Below, one piece after another: positions 8,334-17,125 of a stretch of 47,811 bases of DNA. Each line of letters opens with the position of its first letter. Positions within the stretch are counted from its first letter, which is position 1. Source of the DNA: Riemerella anatipestifer_E (lineage in GTDB: Bacteria; Bacteroidota; Bacteroidia; Flavobacteriales; Weeksellaceae); contig NZ_LEKU01000002.1 of assembly GCF_009932355.1 (NCBI RefSeq), positions 1 through 47,811 on the forward strand, in the 5' to 3' direction. Below the pieces are notes generated by a model. It was given only the letters and a program-made list of their open reading frames with translations, was not told the origin of the DNA and searched no databases. A program made the translations under genes and the position numbers.

Positions 8334-9701
8334 TTATTTGGTAAGAGCTTGTTTGTTCCAATCTACATCAAATTGGCAAGACTTGTAACGCCCATCAATA
8401 GATATGAAAGTATCTGGTAGTTTTTCAACAATCCATTTCTCCATAACTTTACCCTTTTTTTGTTCTAAAGCGTAGTTCTTGATTCTCTCATAGTCAGAAG
8501 TTAAGTCAAGTGAGTGTGCAGGAATTTCCTCTAAAACTTTAACGATGCTTACCACTTTTTTATCTCTGTCTGCTACATCTTCAAACGCCTCTGTAATATC
8601 TCCAACCTTTAGACCCACGATTTGGTAGCTGTAATTAGCAGGAAGGTGCAGTTTTTCTAGTCTGTCAGAGCCTCCAGGCGTAGAAATAACTCCTGCGTTA
8701 AATTTGGTAGCTTTGTCATCAGAGTATTTGTAAGCAGCTTCTTTAAAGGTGATTTTACCGTCTTCTATTTGCTTTCTTATTTCATTTAGTTCTTTCTTAG
8801 CTGCAGCTATTTCTTCCGTATTAGGTTCTGCTTTTAGTAGTATATGTCTAGCATCGTAGAATTTACCACTTTTCTTAATAAGCTGTATAAGATGATACCC
8901 AAACTCAGACTCTATAGGTTTAGAAAGTTCGCCTTCCTGTAAATTGAGGGCAGCGGCTTCAAAAGCTTTTACCATAGCTCCCTTTGCGATGTTTTTGTAT
9001 AGTCCTCCAGTAGCAGCAGACCCTGGGTCTTCGGAATATATCCTTGCCATTTTTTCAAAACTTTCACCGCCTTCTATGTCTTTCTTGATTTGGTTAAGTT
9101 TATCAATTAATTTTTGCTGATGCTCCTTTGTTAATTTAGGATAAAGAGTAATCTTTGCTAACGAAATTTCGTCTTTCACCATAGGAAGTTGCCCTTTATA
9201 GATGTTGTAGAAGTCGGTAACTTCGTTTGGAGTAATATTAACACCGCTAGTAATCCTTTGATATTTCGCTTGTCCGTAATATTGGTCAGTATCAATTTGC
9301 TCTATTGCAGACTTCATTTCAAATGAATTTCTGAATTTGTAAGCTGCTAGAAGCTCCTTTTCTGACGGGAATTGTGCTAAAAGTTCGTTATACTTGGCTT
9401 CTGCCTGTTGCTTAATAGCTTCAGAGTGATTCTCTATTAAGGTGTCTTTCTTTGCTTCGTAGATGAGTAACTTATTGCTTAATACTTTTTCCAAGAACTC
9501 ACATCTATTAGCTGTTTGTGCCCCTTGCTGACGAGCGTAATTCTCTTGCTGTTCTATATCTGATTCTAAAACTATTTCGTTGCCTACTACTGCGGCTATC
9601 CCGTCCACTAAATCCCCAGGTTTAAGCTGTGCATGAGCGTTAAACGAAAGTAATGTGATAAAAAAACTCAGTAGGAAGGTAATTTTATGTTTATAGTTCA
9701 T
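8334..9701 (-). CDS. SurA-like periplasmic peptidyl-prolyl cis-trans isomerase
   Basis: A 455-aa periplasmic chaperone/isomerase that would help outer-membrane proteins to fold. There is a Sec signal peptide (about 1-25, ending AHA-Q) and the SurA N-terminal block at about 31-50 (DGIAAVVGNEIVLESDIEQQ). Two parvulin-type domains follow: about 178-277 (SFEKMARIYSEDPGSAATGG ... EFGYHLIQL) and about 283-375 (ARHILLKA ... FKEAAYKYSDD), the second shorter and less regular. It has its own TAnnTTTG box upstream and is the last gene of a minus-strand run after mutY, gldD and the PfkB kinase. Confidence 0.9.
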   Translation of the reverse strand: MNYKHKITFLLSFFITLLSFNAHAQLKPGDLVDGIAAVVGNEIVLESDIEQQENYARQQGAQTANRCEFLEKVLSNKLLIYEAKKDTLIENHSEAIKQQAEAKYNELLAQFPSEKELLAAYKFRNSFEMKSAIEQIDTDQYYGQAKYQRITSGVNITPNEVTDFYNIYKGQLPMVKDEISLAKITLYPKLTKEHQQKLIDKLNQIKKDIEGGESFEKMARIYSEDPGSAATGGLYKNIAKGAMVKAFEAAALNLQEGELSKPIESEFGYHLIQLIKKSGKFYDARHILLKAEPNTEEIAAAKKELNEIRKQIEDGKITFKEAAYKYSDDKATKFNAGVISTPGGSDRLEKLHLPANYSYQIVGLKVGDITEAFEDVADRDKKVVSIVKVLEEIPAHSLDLTSDYERIKNYALEQKKGKVMEKWIVEKLPDTFISIDGRYKSCQFDVDWNKQALTK

Positions 9702-9728
9702 ATTTAATTAAATTTAAAACCTAAGTTG

Positions 9729-9736
9729 CAAAAATA
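9729..9736 (-). promoter_or_regulatory. -7 promoter box for the SurA-like gene
   Basis: TATTTTTG on the minus strand, about 28 bases before the ATG at 9701, fits TAnnTTTG. No well spaced TTG is seen upstream. Confidence 0.45.
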
Positions 9737-9797
9737 GAATTATTAAACAATAACTCTTAATATTTTATTATAATTATTTCTTAAAATTTGTAGCTGT

Positions 9798-10718
9798 TTA
9801 AAGTTTTACTTCAAAGGCAGTTAACCTTTTAAATTCTTGTATTCTTTCTTTAAGCATAGTTTCTGATATATTGGCAAGTCTTTCTGTACCGAATTTTTCT
9901 ACCGTAAAAGAAGCAATAGCAGAGCCCATCATTAGAGCGGTTTTCATATTTTCAAAGCTGTAATCTTGGGTTTTAGCAAGGTGGGCTGCAAAACCTCCCG
10001 CAAAAGAGTCTCCCGCACCTGTAGGGTCAAACACATCTTCTAAAGGCAAAGCAGGAATTGCAAAGATTTGGTTTTTATCAAAGAGTAAAGCTCCGTGTTC
10101 TCCTTTTTTAATGATGACAAATTGAGGTCCCATCTTTCGGATTTTCTGAGCGGCTTTTACTAATGAATATTCTCCAGAAAGTTGTCTAGCCTCTTCGTCG
10201 TTAATGCAAATGATGTCTATTTTAGAAATAATGTCTAATAATAAATCCCAAGTATGCTTCATCCAAAAGTTCATAGTGTCCAGGATAACGAGCTTGGGGC
10301 GGTTTTTCATTTTGTTAAGAACCGACATTTGTACCGCAGGGTGCAGGTTTCCTAATAGTAATACCTCTGCTTCTTGAGCTTTTTCTGGGATTTTTGGGTC
10401 AAAGTTTTCAAGAACATTCAGTTCTGTAGATACGGTATCTCTAACATTTAAGTCGCTATGATATTTCCCTGACCAAAAGAAGGTTTTTCCGTTAGGGATA
10501 ATTTCTATTCCATCAATATTGATGTTTTTACGCAGCATCATATCTAATTCTTCTTGAGGGAAATCTCCTCCTACCACAGAAACAAGCCCTACACTAGCCT
10601 CCATTACAGAAGCGGCTAATCCTATATAAGTGGCAGCACCACCTAGTGTTTTGTCGGTTTTTCCAAAAGGGGTTTCTATGGCATCAAAAGCAACAGTTCC
10701 TACAGCTAAAAGTTTCAT
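9798..10718 (-). CDS. PfkB-family carbohydrate/nucleoside kinase
   Basis: A 306-aa cytoplasmic ribokinase-fold sugar or nucleoside kinase. The N-terminal GTVAFDAIETPFG and GGAATYIGLAAS are the substrate-binding part; the C-terminal signature DPTGAGDSFAGG begins at D231, with D237 as the expected catalytic base. ICINDEEARQLSG is the second conserved block. The substrate cannot be read from sequence; the family includes ribokinase, adenosine kinase and fructokinase. It starts 25 bases after gldD on the same strand, so read-through from gldD/mutY is likely. Confidence 0.9.
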   Translation of the reverse strand: MKLLAVGTVAFDAIETPFGKTDKTLGGAATYIGLAASVMEASVGLVSVVGGDFPQEELDMMLRKNINIDGIEIIPNGKTFFWSGKYHSDLNVRDTVSTELNVLENFDPKIPEKAQEAEVLLLGNLHPAVQMSVLNKMKNRPKLVILDTMNFWMKHTWDLLLDIISKIDIICINDEEARQLSGEYSLVKAAQKIRKMGPQFVIIKKGEHGALLFDKNQIFAIPALPLEDVFDPTGAGDSFAGGFAAHLAKTQDYSFENMKTALMMGSAIASFTVEKFGTERLANISETMLKERIQEFKRLTAFEVKL

Positions 10719-10743
10719 TGTTTTTCTGTTTGAATTTTTATAA

Positions 10744-11307
10744 TTATTTCTTCCACTGGAAGGTTTCTATCAAGTGGAGTATATCTGTTTTTATGTATTC
10801 TACCGCAGGGGCAAGAGAGTCTGGTTTGGGGCGAGAGTTAAAATATAAATTCCCTGTTATAAAATGGTGAGTGCTGTCTGTGATAAAAAACTGAATGTTA
10901 GATGCAGACTCGCCCTTTAGTTCGTAAAAGTTGCCAAATACTCTTTTCTCGGGATAGCTAAAAGATTTGGTTTCTATGGCACTGGCTTTTATGGTGTGTT
11001 CGTAAACCATTTTTTCAGCCTCTTTTACATGTAACTGAAAGTCGTTTTTTATAGGAAAGTAGGTTAAAAACACATTAGCTTTCATTTTAGGATAGCTGAG
11101 GTTAAACCAACATTCTCTCTGTTTAGCTGGTGTTACTTTAGCAAAATCCGAGAACTCAAAGGTATAATTACAAGTATTATTAAAGGGTTGATAATGTGCG
11201 TTGGGATACTCTAAGCGGAGCTCTCCTTTAGGTTTGGGTAAGGTTTCGCTTTTACATCCGATGAGAGTAAAGACTAGGATAATGGAAAGTGTGATAACTT
11301 TAAACAT
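10744..11307 (-). CDS. gldD: Gliding motility lipoprotein GldD
   Basis: A 187-aa lipoprotein of the Bacteroidetes gliding/T9SS machinery. The ATG at 11307 gives a clean lipoprotein signal: hydrophobic helix then LIGC with Cys18. A longer reading from 11334 only adds residues that spoil the signal. PKPKGELRLEYP and the CNYTFEFSDF block are what I recognise as GldD. It follows mutY after about 44 bases. In Flavobacterium I remember ssb and gldE lying between mutY and gldD; here they are absent. A TATTTTTG box at 11312-11319 sits only a few bases before the ATG. Confidence 0.85.
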   Translation of the reverse strand: MFKVITLSIILVFTLIGCKSETLPKPKGELRLEYPNAHYQPFNNTCNYTFEFSDFAKVTPAKQRECWFNLSYPKMKANVFLTYFPIKNDFQLHVKEAEKMVYEHTIKASAIETKSFSYPEKRVFGNFYELKGESASNIQFFITDSTHHFITGNLYFNSRPKPDSLAPAVEYIKTDILHLIETFQWKK

Positions 11308-11311
11308 TGTG

Positions 11312-11319
11312 CAAAAATA
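11312..11319 (-). promoter_or_regulatory. Possible -7 box directly before gldD
   Basis: TATTTTTG on the minus strand four bases before the gldD ATG. If used, the mRNA would be leaderless or nearly so. It may equally be an A/T-rich coincidence with gldD read through from mutY. Confidence 0.3.
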
Positions 11320-11351
11320 AAAAATACTTACCAATTAAGGTGGTAAAAATG

Positions 11352-12389
11352 CTATTTGTTGAAAGTTTTATCAATGTAGTTTTCTAAAGGCTTCGGAAAC
11401 GATTTTTGCTGTGAACTTTCATAATCTATAAAATTGAAATTATGGTTGTGAGCAAATTGTTCCAATAGCTTAACACTAGGTAAGGTAACGGTAATAAATT
11501 CTATTTCTAAATTTTTGTGTGTGAGTTTGTGTTTAACGGTATTATGGTTAGAGATGTACTCTTCTAAATGTTCAGGTAAAAACTCTGGGAAATCATAAAG
11601 GTTTTTCCAAATAGAAGAGCGGTCACGTTTCTTTACTACAAAAAAATCATTATGATGGATAAAGTAGTATTTTAGTTTTATGTCTTCGGTTTTTACCTTT
11701 TTTATTTTGATAGGAAATTTATCTATTGTCCCTGTATTAAAAGCGACACAATCTTTACTTAAAGGACACAGCTCACACGAAGGCTGTTTAGGTTTACAAA
11801 TGCCAGAACCTAAATCCATAATTGCTTGGTTGAAATCGCCAGGGTTATCTTTAGGAATAAGGTCTTTGGTGAGTTCTGAAAAATAATCAAACGCATTAGA
11901 TTTTGAAATGTCAAAATCATCAGCAAAAAATCTAGAGAAGACACGATAAAAATTACCATCTATGGCAGGGTAGGGCAACTGGTATGATATACTGCAAATG
12001 GCAGCGGCGGTGTATTTTCCTATACCTTTTAGTTTTAGAATGTCTTTGTAATTGGTGGGGAATTTTCCTTCAAAATCTTGCATGATTTGCCTAGCAGCAT
12101 ATTGTAGATTGATGGCTCTAGAGTAGTAGCCTAAGCCTTTCCAGTAGAGGAGTACCTCGTCTGTATCTGCTTCTGCTAAAGATTTTACATCAGGAAATCT
12201 GGCTACAAAATTAAGGTAATGCTGAAGCCCTTGCTGTACTTGGGTTTGTTGTAAAATAATCTCACAAATCCATATATTATAAGGGTTTGTAGTAGCTCTC
12301 CAAGGTAGGTCTCTAGCGTTTTGTTTGTACCATTGGAGTATTCTAAAGCCAATGTTTAGAAAATCAGGGTTTTGTTTGTTTGTTTTCAA
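11352..12389 (-). CDS. mutY: A/G-specific adenine glycosylase MutY
   Basis: Removes adenine mispaired with 8-oxoguanine in base excision repair. It shows the catalytic Glu block (WICEIILQQTQVQQG), the HhH-GPD motif (LKGIGKYTAAA ... PAIDGN with the catalytic Asp), the [4Fe-4S] ligands C-x6-C-x2-C-x5-C (CKPKQPSCELCPLSKDC) and a C-terminal NUDIX-like 8-oxoG reader domain. The open frame extends to 12473, but that N-terminus is hydrophobic, unlike MutY, and overlaps the promoter of the divergent HU gene. A TTG at 12389 places the conserved LQWYKQNARDLPWR close to the start. No ATG lies between, so the exact start is uncertain. Confidence 0.9.
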   Translation of the reverse strand: MKTNKQNPDFLNIGFRILQWYKQNARDLPWRATTNPYNIWICEIILQQTQVQQGLQHYLNFVARFPDVKSLAEADTDEVLLYWKGLGYYSRAINLQYAARQIMQDFEGKFPTNYKDILKLKGIGKYTAAAICSISYQLPYPAIDGNFYRVFSRFFADDFDISKSNAFDYFSELTKDLIPKDNPGDFNQAIMDLGSGICKPKQPSCELCPLSKDCVAFNTGTIDKFPIKIKKVKTEDIKLKYYFIHHNDFFVVKKRDRSSIWKNLYDFPEFLPEHLEEYISNHNTVKHKLTHKNLEIEFITVTLPSVKLLEQFAHNHNFNFIDYESSQQKSFPKPLENYIDKTFNK

Positions 12390-12407
12390 AAATAAGTTAT
12401 ATATTTG
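12376..12407 (+). promoter_or_regulatory. Promoter of the HU gene
   Basis: TTG (12376-12378 or 12380-12382) followed after 21 or 17 bases by TATATTTG (12400-12407), within the range of the Bacteroidetes consensus. It lies 30 bases before the HU ATG and overlaps the start of mutY on the other strand. Confidence 0.75.
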
Positions 12408-12435
12408 CACACCAAAAATAAAAACAAAAAAGGAA

Positions 12436-12729
12436 ATGACAAAAGCAGAATTGGTAAATACCATATCGAACAAGTTGGGTATTGAGAAGAATGATACGCA
12501 GAAAGTAATAGAGGCTTTTATGCAGGAGATAAGAGGTTCTCTTTATGAAGGTAATAATGTTTACTTAAGAGGTTTTGGATCTTTCATTATTAAGACTCGT
12601 GCTGCTAAAACAGGAAGAAATATCTCTAAAAATACAGCTATAGAAATTCCTGCACATAACATTCCAGCGTTTAAACCATCTAAATCTTTTGCAGAAAGAG
12701 TAAAAACTAAAGTTCCAGTAAAGGATTAA
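12436..12729 (+). CDS. HU-family DNA-binding protein
   Basis: A 97-aa nucleoid protein that bends and compacts DNA. It opens MTKAELVNTISNKLGIEK and has the HU arm region GRNISKNTAIEIPAHNIPAFKPSK. The open frame extends upstream to 12325, but the ATG at 12436 is preceded by AAAAAAGGAA and the promoter at 12376-12407, and it gives the normal HU length. A 30-aa basic peptide gene follows 34 bases later, before a shared terminator. Confidence 0.95.
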   Translation: MTKAELVNTISNKLGIEKNDTQKVIEAFMQEIRGSLYEGNNVYLRGFGSFIIKTRAAKTGRNISKNTAIEIPAHNIPAFKPSKSFAERVKTKVPVKD

Positions 12730-12763
12730 TTCAATTTATTTATTAACATAAAAAATATAAACT

Positions 12764-12856
12764 ATGCCTAGCGGAAAGAAAAGAAAAAGACACAAGGTAG
12801 CAACTCACAAGAGAAAGAAGAGAAGAAGACAAAACAGACACAAGAAGAAGAAATAA
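12764..12856 (+). CDS. Very basic 30-aa peptide, probably ribosome-associated
   Basis: ATG to TAA encodes a 30-residue peptide opening MPSGKKRKRHKVATHKRKK and ending in HKKKK; about two thirds of residues are Lys, Arg or His. I recall near-identical small basic proteins annotated across Flavobacteriia, usually as hypothetical. It lies in the HU transcription unit, just before the hairpin at 12880. The composition fits an rRNA-binding ribosomal peptide. The F. johnsoniae ribosome structure revealed a new protein, bL38; whether this is that protein I cannot tell. Codons are A-rich and in frame to a clean stop. Confidence 0.75.
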   Translation: MPSGKKRKRHKVATHKRKKRRRQNRHKKKK

Positions 12857-12879
12857 GTCATAATCTCTTATTAAATATA

Positions 12880-12926
12880 ATATAGTTGATGTTTTATCAA
12901 GGTAAAATACATCAACTATATTTTTG
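12880..12926 (+). terminator. Terminator of the HU/basic-peptide operon
   Basis: Arms ATATAGTTGATG (12880-12891) and CATCAACTATAT (12910-12921), partly extended inward, then a T run. TATTTTTG at 12919-12926 overlaps its end and could serve as a -7 box for rng just downstream. Confidence 0.85.
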
Positions 12927-12951
12927 TTTAACTATCTAAGATAATTTTAGA

Positions 12952-14511
12952 ATGAAAAAAGAACTGCTAATATCTAATGAAGGCGGTGCTTCTAAGATTG
13001 CATTGATAGAAGACGGACGCTTATTTGAGCTACACGAACAAGAACAAGAGAGTGATTTTGTTGTAGGAGATATTTTCCTCGGAAAGATTAAAAAGCTAGC
13101 CCCTAACCTTAATGCCGCTTTTGTAAATATAGGCTACGATAAAGATGCCTTTTTACATTATCAGGATTTAGGACCGCAGTATCTTACCTATCGTAAATTT
13201 CTCAACGAGACTTTATCTAAATGGAAAAACGATTCAGGTTTAAAGAACTTTCCTATAGAAAAAGCGTTGGATAAAAACGGTATGGTAGATAGCGTTTTGG
13301 CTAAGGACGATGTAGTTTTGCTACAAGTTACCAAAGAGCCTATCTCTACTAAAGGAGCTAGAATTTCTACCCAAGTTTCTCTTACGGGGCGTTTTTTAGT
13401 ATTGATACCATTTGACCAAAAAGTTTCGGTATCAAAGAAAATTAAAGACTCGGCGGAGAGAGAACGCCTAAGAACGCTTATAGAAAGCATCAAGCCAGAA
13501 GGTTTCGGTGTAATTATAAGAACCGTAGCAGAAGGTAAAAAAGTAGCTGAGCTTCATAATGATATGAACCAGTTGGTTCAGAAATGGGAGACTTGCTTTA
13601 AGAACATACAACGAGGCAAAGTGCCTTCTAAAATCCTAAGCGAGGAAGAAAAAGCGTCTGCTATCCTAAGGGATAATTTTAATGCAGATTTTGTAAGCAT
13701 CATCTGTGATGATGAGGATATGGTGCAAGAAATGAAAAATTACCTAGAGGTAATTGCACCAGAGAGAAAAAATATAGTGGAGTTTTATGACCATCATATC
13801 CCACTATTAGAGTATTATAATGTAGAAAAACAGCTTAAGCAGAGTTTTGGTAAGCATGTTAATATCCCTAGCTCCAAAGGAGCCTATTTGGTTATAGAGC
13901 ATACAGAAGCACTGCATGTGATAGATGTAAATTCTGGCAACAATATAACCGCAGGAAGCCAAGCCAATAAAGAGCATGCCTTTAATGTAAACAGAATGGC
14001 AGCTACAGAGATTGCAAGACAGCTAAGGCTTAGAGATATGGGAGGCATTATAGTAGTAGATTTCATAGATATGAGAGATGCCGAGCATCGTAGAGAGCTT
14101 TACGAGCATCTTAAAAATGAAATGAAACGAGATAAGGCAAAACATAAGATTTTGCCACCTAGTAAATTTGGATTGATACAAATTACAAGGCAAAGGGTTC
14201 GTTCTGAAACGGTGATAGAAACCAAGGAAGAAAACCCGAATAAAGACGGTGAAATTTTAGCACCAGTAGTCATTGTAGAGAAAATGACAGAAGTCCTAAA
14301 AGGGCTTATGCAAAAAGAGAAAGGAAGGCTTTATCTGCACACCCATCCGTTTGTGGAGGCTTACCTTACCAAAGGTCTTATGAGCATACAGACCAAATGG
14401 TACTTAAAGTACAAAAAGTGGGTAACTATTATCCCGAGAGACTCTTTCAAATATTTAGAATATAGGGTTTACAATAGCCAAAAACAAGAGTTAGCGAGTT
14501 TCTCAAATTAA
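12952..14511 (+). CDS. rng: Ribonuclease E/G family endoribonuclease
   Basis: A 519-aa single-strand-specific endoribonuclease (rRNA maturation, mRNA decay), of RNase G length without the long C-terminal scaffold of RNase E. An S1-like domain lies near 35-130. The Mg-binding aspartates are in VIDVNSGN (D325) and GGIIVVDFIDM (D370/D373). The CPxCxG zinc-link found in the E. coli enzymes is absent: where it would lie, after RVRSETV, the sequence reads ETKEENPNKDGE. I believe this is normal for Flavobacteriia. Closed by a strong terminator. Confidence 0.93.
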   Translation: MKKELLISNEGGASKIALIEDGRLFELHEQEQESDFVVGDIFLGKIKKLAPNLNAAFVNIGYDKDAFLHYQDLGPQYLTYRKFLNETLSKWKNDSGLKNFPIEKALDKNGMVDSVLAKDDVVLLQVTKEPISTKGARISTQVSLTGRFLVLIPFDQKVSVSKKIKDSAERERLRTLIESIKPEGFGVIIRTVAEGKKVAELHNDMNQLVQKWETCFKNIQRGKVPSKILSEEEKASAILRDNFNADFVSIICDDEDMVQEMKNYLEVIAPERKNIVEFYDHHIPLLEYYNVEKQLKQSFGKHVNIPSSKGAYLVIEHTEALHVIDVNSGNNITAGSQANKEHAFNVNRMAATEIARQLRLRDMGGIIVVDFIDMRDAEHRRELYEHLKNEMKRDKAKHKILPPSKFGLIQITRQRVRSETVIETKEENPNKDGEILAPVVIVEKMTEVLKGLMQKEKGRLYLHTHPFVEAYLTKGLMSIQTKWYLKYKKWVTIIPRDSFKYLEYRVYNSQKQELASFSN

Positions 14512-14518
14512 AAAATAC

Positions 14519-14551
14519 AATCACCTTCTCCAGCACGAGAGGGTGATTTTT
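14519..14551 (+). terminator. Terminator after rng
   Basis: Stem AATCACC-TTCTC / GAGAG-GGTGATT with loop CAGCAC, followed by T residues. Confidence 0.88.
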
Positions 14552-14596
14552 GTTTGACTTATTTTGAGAAAAAATAAGAGAATTGACTCTAAAAAC

Positions 14597-14627
14597 TTGC
14601 ATACTTGCTTAAAAGGTTATAAGTTTG
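14597..14627 (+). promoter_or_regulatory. Promoter upstream of the (AC)n leader and YadA-head gene
   Basis: TTG (14597-14599), 20 bases, TAAGTTTG (14620-14627): a full Bacteroidetes promoter. It lies about 530 bases before the next gene on this strand (15155), implying a long untranslated leader. Confidence 0.6.
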
Positions 14628-14714
14628 CTTTATATTTATGCGATACACTATCAGTGACATACAAAAAAGTGAAAAAAACTTACACAAAAATTTGGTACTT
14701 CCAAATAATTGTGT

Positions 14715-14757
<43 letters not shown>

Positions 14758-15154
14758 TAGTTTCGTGGGTATGCGTCGTATTATCTAGAAAATTACTTCA
14801 ACTTTTATCGTTAAAACAAAATATCGTTCCGCCAGCTTTCGTTGGAGGCTTTTGGTGTTTATATGACTTACAATTTCTACTAAAAGCACCATTGTTTTGT
14901 CTTACAACATGGTCGTTCTTGTTAGGTGCTTTTAGTGTTCAGGAGGAGTGTTCTGCTCTTTCTGTTTTAGCCTTTCCTCTCGTTTTGTGTGTGTTTAGAG
15001 GGGGAAGGCGTTTTTTAAAGCTAGAGGTTAGATTTCAGAGTTTAGAACTTAGTATCACCTCAGCTCTTAAGTCTAACCTCCAACCTCTAAAATCTAGTAT
15101 TCAATATCTAACATCTATAAACTTTAAATATCAACAATCTTAAAATTCAATTTT

Positions 15155-16297
15155 ATGAAAACAACAAAATTAACCGTATTCGCCTTCTTAGGTTTAGGGC
15201 TCGCGGTTTACGGACAAAACAATGGTAGAGTTGGCATCAACACACCTAATCCCAAAGCAACTTTAGAGGTAAGTAAAGCTGGTGCAGATACAGCTAAAGG
15301 CATCATTATCCCGCGTTTAACAGCCGAAGAGGTAAAAGCCATGACCGATGCAGGAAATGTAGGTACAGAGCAACATTCACTTTTGGTTTATGTTACAGGA
15401 CCGTTTACCAACACATCAGACAAAACAGGGAAATATGCATTGATTACTAGCAAAGGCTATTACTATTGGGACAGCCAGCAAACAGGAGGGATATGGAAAA
15501 AAATGCTAGATACAGATACTAACACAGTCTATACAGCAGGAACGGGGATGAAGCTTTCTGGGAATACTTTTTCTAGAACAGGTTTAGAGGAAATTACCGA
15601 AAATGGAAACAGAGGTTGGAGACTTGTAGGGAGAAGTCCTAGTATTTATGGAGATATAGGTAGAGAAGCCGTGGATCTTAGTTACTCATATGGTTATCAA
15701 AGAAATGATTTTGGAGCTACTGGTACTTATTCTTTCGCTTCGGGTATAAGTACTATAGCTTCTGGATATATATCAACAGCTATGGGGGGGCATTCAATTG
15801 CTTCGGGGGATTATTCATTTGCACTTGGGCGTTGGGCGTTAGCAAGTAATAGTGGTGGTATTGCTATAGGTGGAGATGCCGTTGCTTTGGGTAGTAATGC
15901 CACCGCTTTAGGCAATCATATTACAGCACGAACCTCATTTTCAACTGTTTTAGGGAATAACAATTTTAATACAGATCCACTAGAAGGAAATACTGCTACT
16001 TTTACTAAAGATAACAAGTATGAACTTTTTGTTCTAGGAAATGGAGCAAGTACAATCGCTAAGGGAGGAGATCAAGCTATAGCAAGTAATGCTTTTATTG
16101 TTCTCCGTGATGGCTTTACAGGTATAGGTTTAGCAAGGGAAAAACCAACAGAAATGCTAGATGTGAATGGTAAAATTAGATTACGACTAACCACCAAAGG
16201 AAGTTGTTCTGATATAAATAGAGGGGCTATTGTATATGATAGCGATGATAACTTCTATGGCTGTAAATCTACAGGTTGGGTAAAACTTAACCCTTAA
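15155..16297 (+). CDS. Secreted YadA-head-repeat surface protein
   Basis: A 380-aa exported protein with a signal peptide (about 1-20, ending VYG-Q). Near the N-terminus is the block RVGINTPNPKATLEVSKAG, common in Bacteroidetes surface proteins. At about 195-250 there are YadA-like left-handed beta-roll repeats (GDYSFALGRWALAS, GGIAIGGDAVALGSNATALG), which form trimeric adhesin heads. The C-terminal part repeats the theme (PTEMLDVNGKIRLR) and ends with CSDINRGAIVYDSDDNFYGC and GWVKLNP. There is no YadA membrane anchor and no T9SS sorting domain, so attachment is unclear. A role in adhesion is inferred from the head repeats. Confidence 0.82.
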   Translation: MKTTKLTVFAFLGLGLAVYGQNNGRVGINTPNPKATLEVSKAGADTAKGIIIPRLTAEEVKAMTDAGNVGTEQHSLLVYVTGPFTNTSDKTGKYALITSKGYYYWDSQQTGGIWKKMLDTDTNTVYTAGTGMKLSGNTFSRTGLEEITENGNRGWRLVGRSPSIYGDIGREAVDLSYSYGYQRNDFGATGTYSFASGISTIASGYISTAMGGHSIASGDYSFALGRWALASNSGGIAIGGDAVALGSNATALGNHITARTSFSTVLGNNNFNTDPLEGNTATFTKDNKYELFVLGNGASTIAKGGDQAIASNAFIVLRDGFTGIGLAREKPTEMLDVNGKIRLRLTTKGSCSDINRGAIVYDSDDNFYGCKSTGWVKLNP

Positions 16298-16306
16298 ATA
16301 TCTACT

Positions 16307-16339
16307 ATGGTCAAAGCTCTCAGTTTTTGACCATTTTTT
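16307..16339 (+). terminator. Terminator after the YadA-head gene
   Basis: ATGGTCAAA (16307-16315) pairs with TTTGACCAT (16326-16334), then TTTTT. Confidence 0.85.
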
Positions 16340-16381
16340 ATAAATGAGTCATATCTAATCATCTAAAAAAATACAAACATT

Positions 16382-17101
16382 ATGAACACTTTAAAAGCGT
16401 GGTTGCGTCCCAACCTACTCACAAAAGACGACCCTAACGATTTTGTAGCCGTGCCCCTTCTAGGTGGCAGTCTTGGCATTACGGAAATTATAGAAGCCCT
16501 TAAAAAAGAGGGTATGGAAATAAAAACCGAAACCGCGGTAGATATTATCACTCGCTTTAACCGCAAGGCATCAGAGTTGGTACTCAATGGGTATAGTGTG
16601 AATACAGGGCTGGTGTATATGCGTCCTGCCATTAAGGGTGTATTTTACGACAAAACTTGGGATAAGGAGAAGCACTCCGTTTATGTAAATGTGAACCAAG
16701 GCACTGACCTAAGAAAAGCCGCTAATGATACCAAAGTAGAAATCCTAGGCGAACAATCTAGCCCAATGAGTTTGTTCAGCATCACCGACAAAGCCACTGG
16801 TAAAGCAGACGGTACTTTAACTAAAGGCAAAAATGCCGAAATCAAAGGTACTTATATTAAAATAGACGGTGATAACCCTAAAAACGGCATCGTCTTTAAA
16901 AATATAGACAATCAAAATGAGGTTAAGTTGGCTAAAGATAGTATCGTAATCAATGAGCCGTCAAGGTTGCTTATTCTTGTGCCTTCGGATTTAGAAGCGG
17001 GTAACTATGAACTCAGCATCACTACGCAAAGCAGCACGGGTTCTATCTTACTAAAAGAACCAAGAACAGAGAAACTGCCTAATCCAGTGGTTATTGTCTA
17101 A
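16382..17101 (+). CDS. HU-like DNA-binding protein with DUF4469 domain
   Basis: A 239-aa cytoplasmic protein. The N-terminal 120 residues resemble the Bacteroidetes HU/IHF-like DNA-binding domain (RPNLLTKDDPNDFVAVPLLG ... DIITRFNRKASELVLNGYSVNTG). The C-terminal 120 form a beta-rich domain of DUF4469 type (NAEIKGTYIKIDGDNPKNGI, RLLILVPSDLEAGNYELSI). DNA binding is inferred from the domain. GC is slightly higher than in the neighbours. A single-gene unit between two terminators. Confidence 0.82.
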   Translation: MNTLKAWLRPNLLTKDDPNDFVAVPLLGGSLGITEIIEALKKEGMEIKTETAVDIITRFNRKASELVLNGYSVNTGLVYMRPAIKGVFYDKTWDKEKHSVYVNVNQGTDLRKAANDTKVEILGEQSSPMSLFSITDKATGKADGTLTKGKNAEIKGTYIKIDGDNPKNGIVFKNIDNQNEVKLAKDSIVINEPSRLLILVPSDLEAGNYELSITTQSSTGSILLKEPRTEKLPNPVVIV

Positions 17102-17125
17102 TAAGGTATTTTAATTTTAAAACTA

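Noticed and set aside
12325..12435. N-terminal extension of the HU gene
   Set aside because: Covers the promoter and the mutY start; HU begins at 12436.
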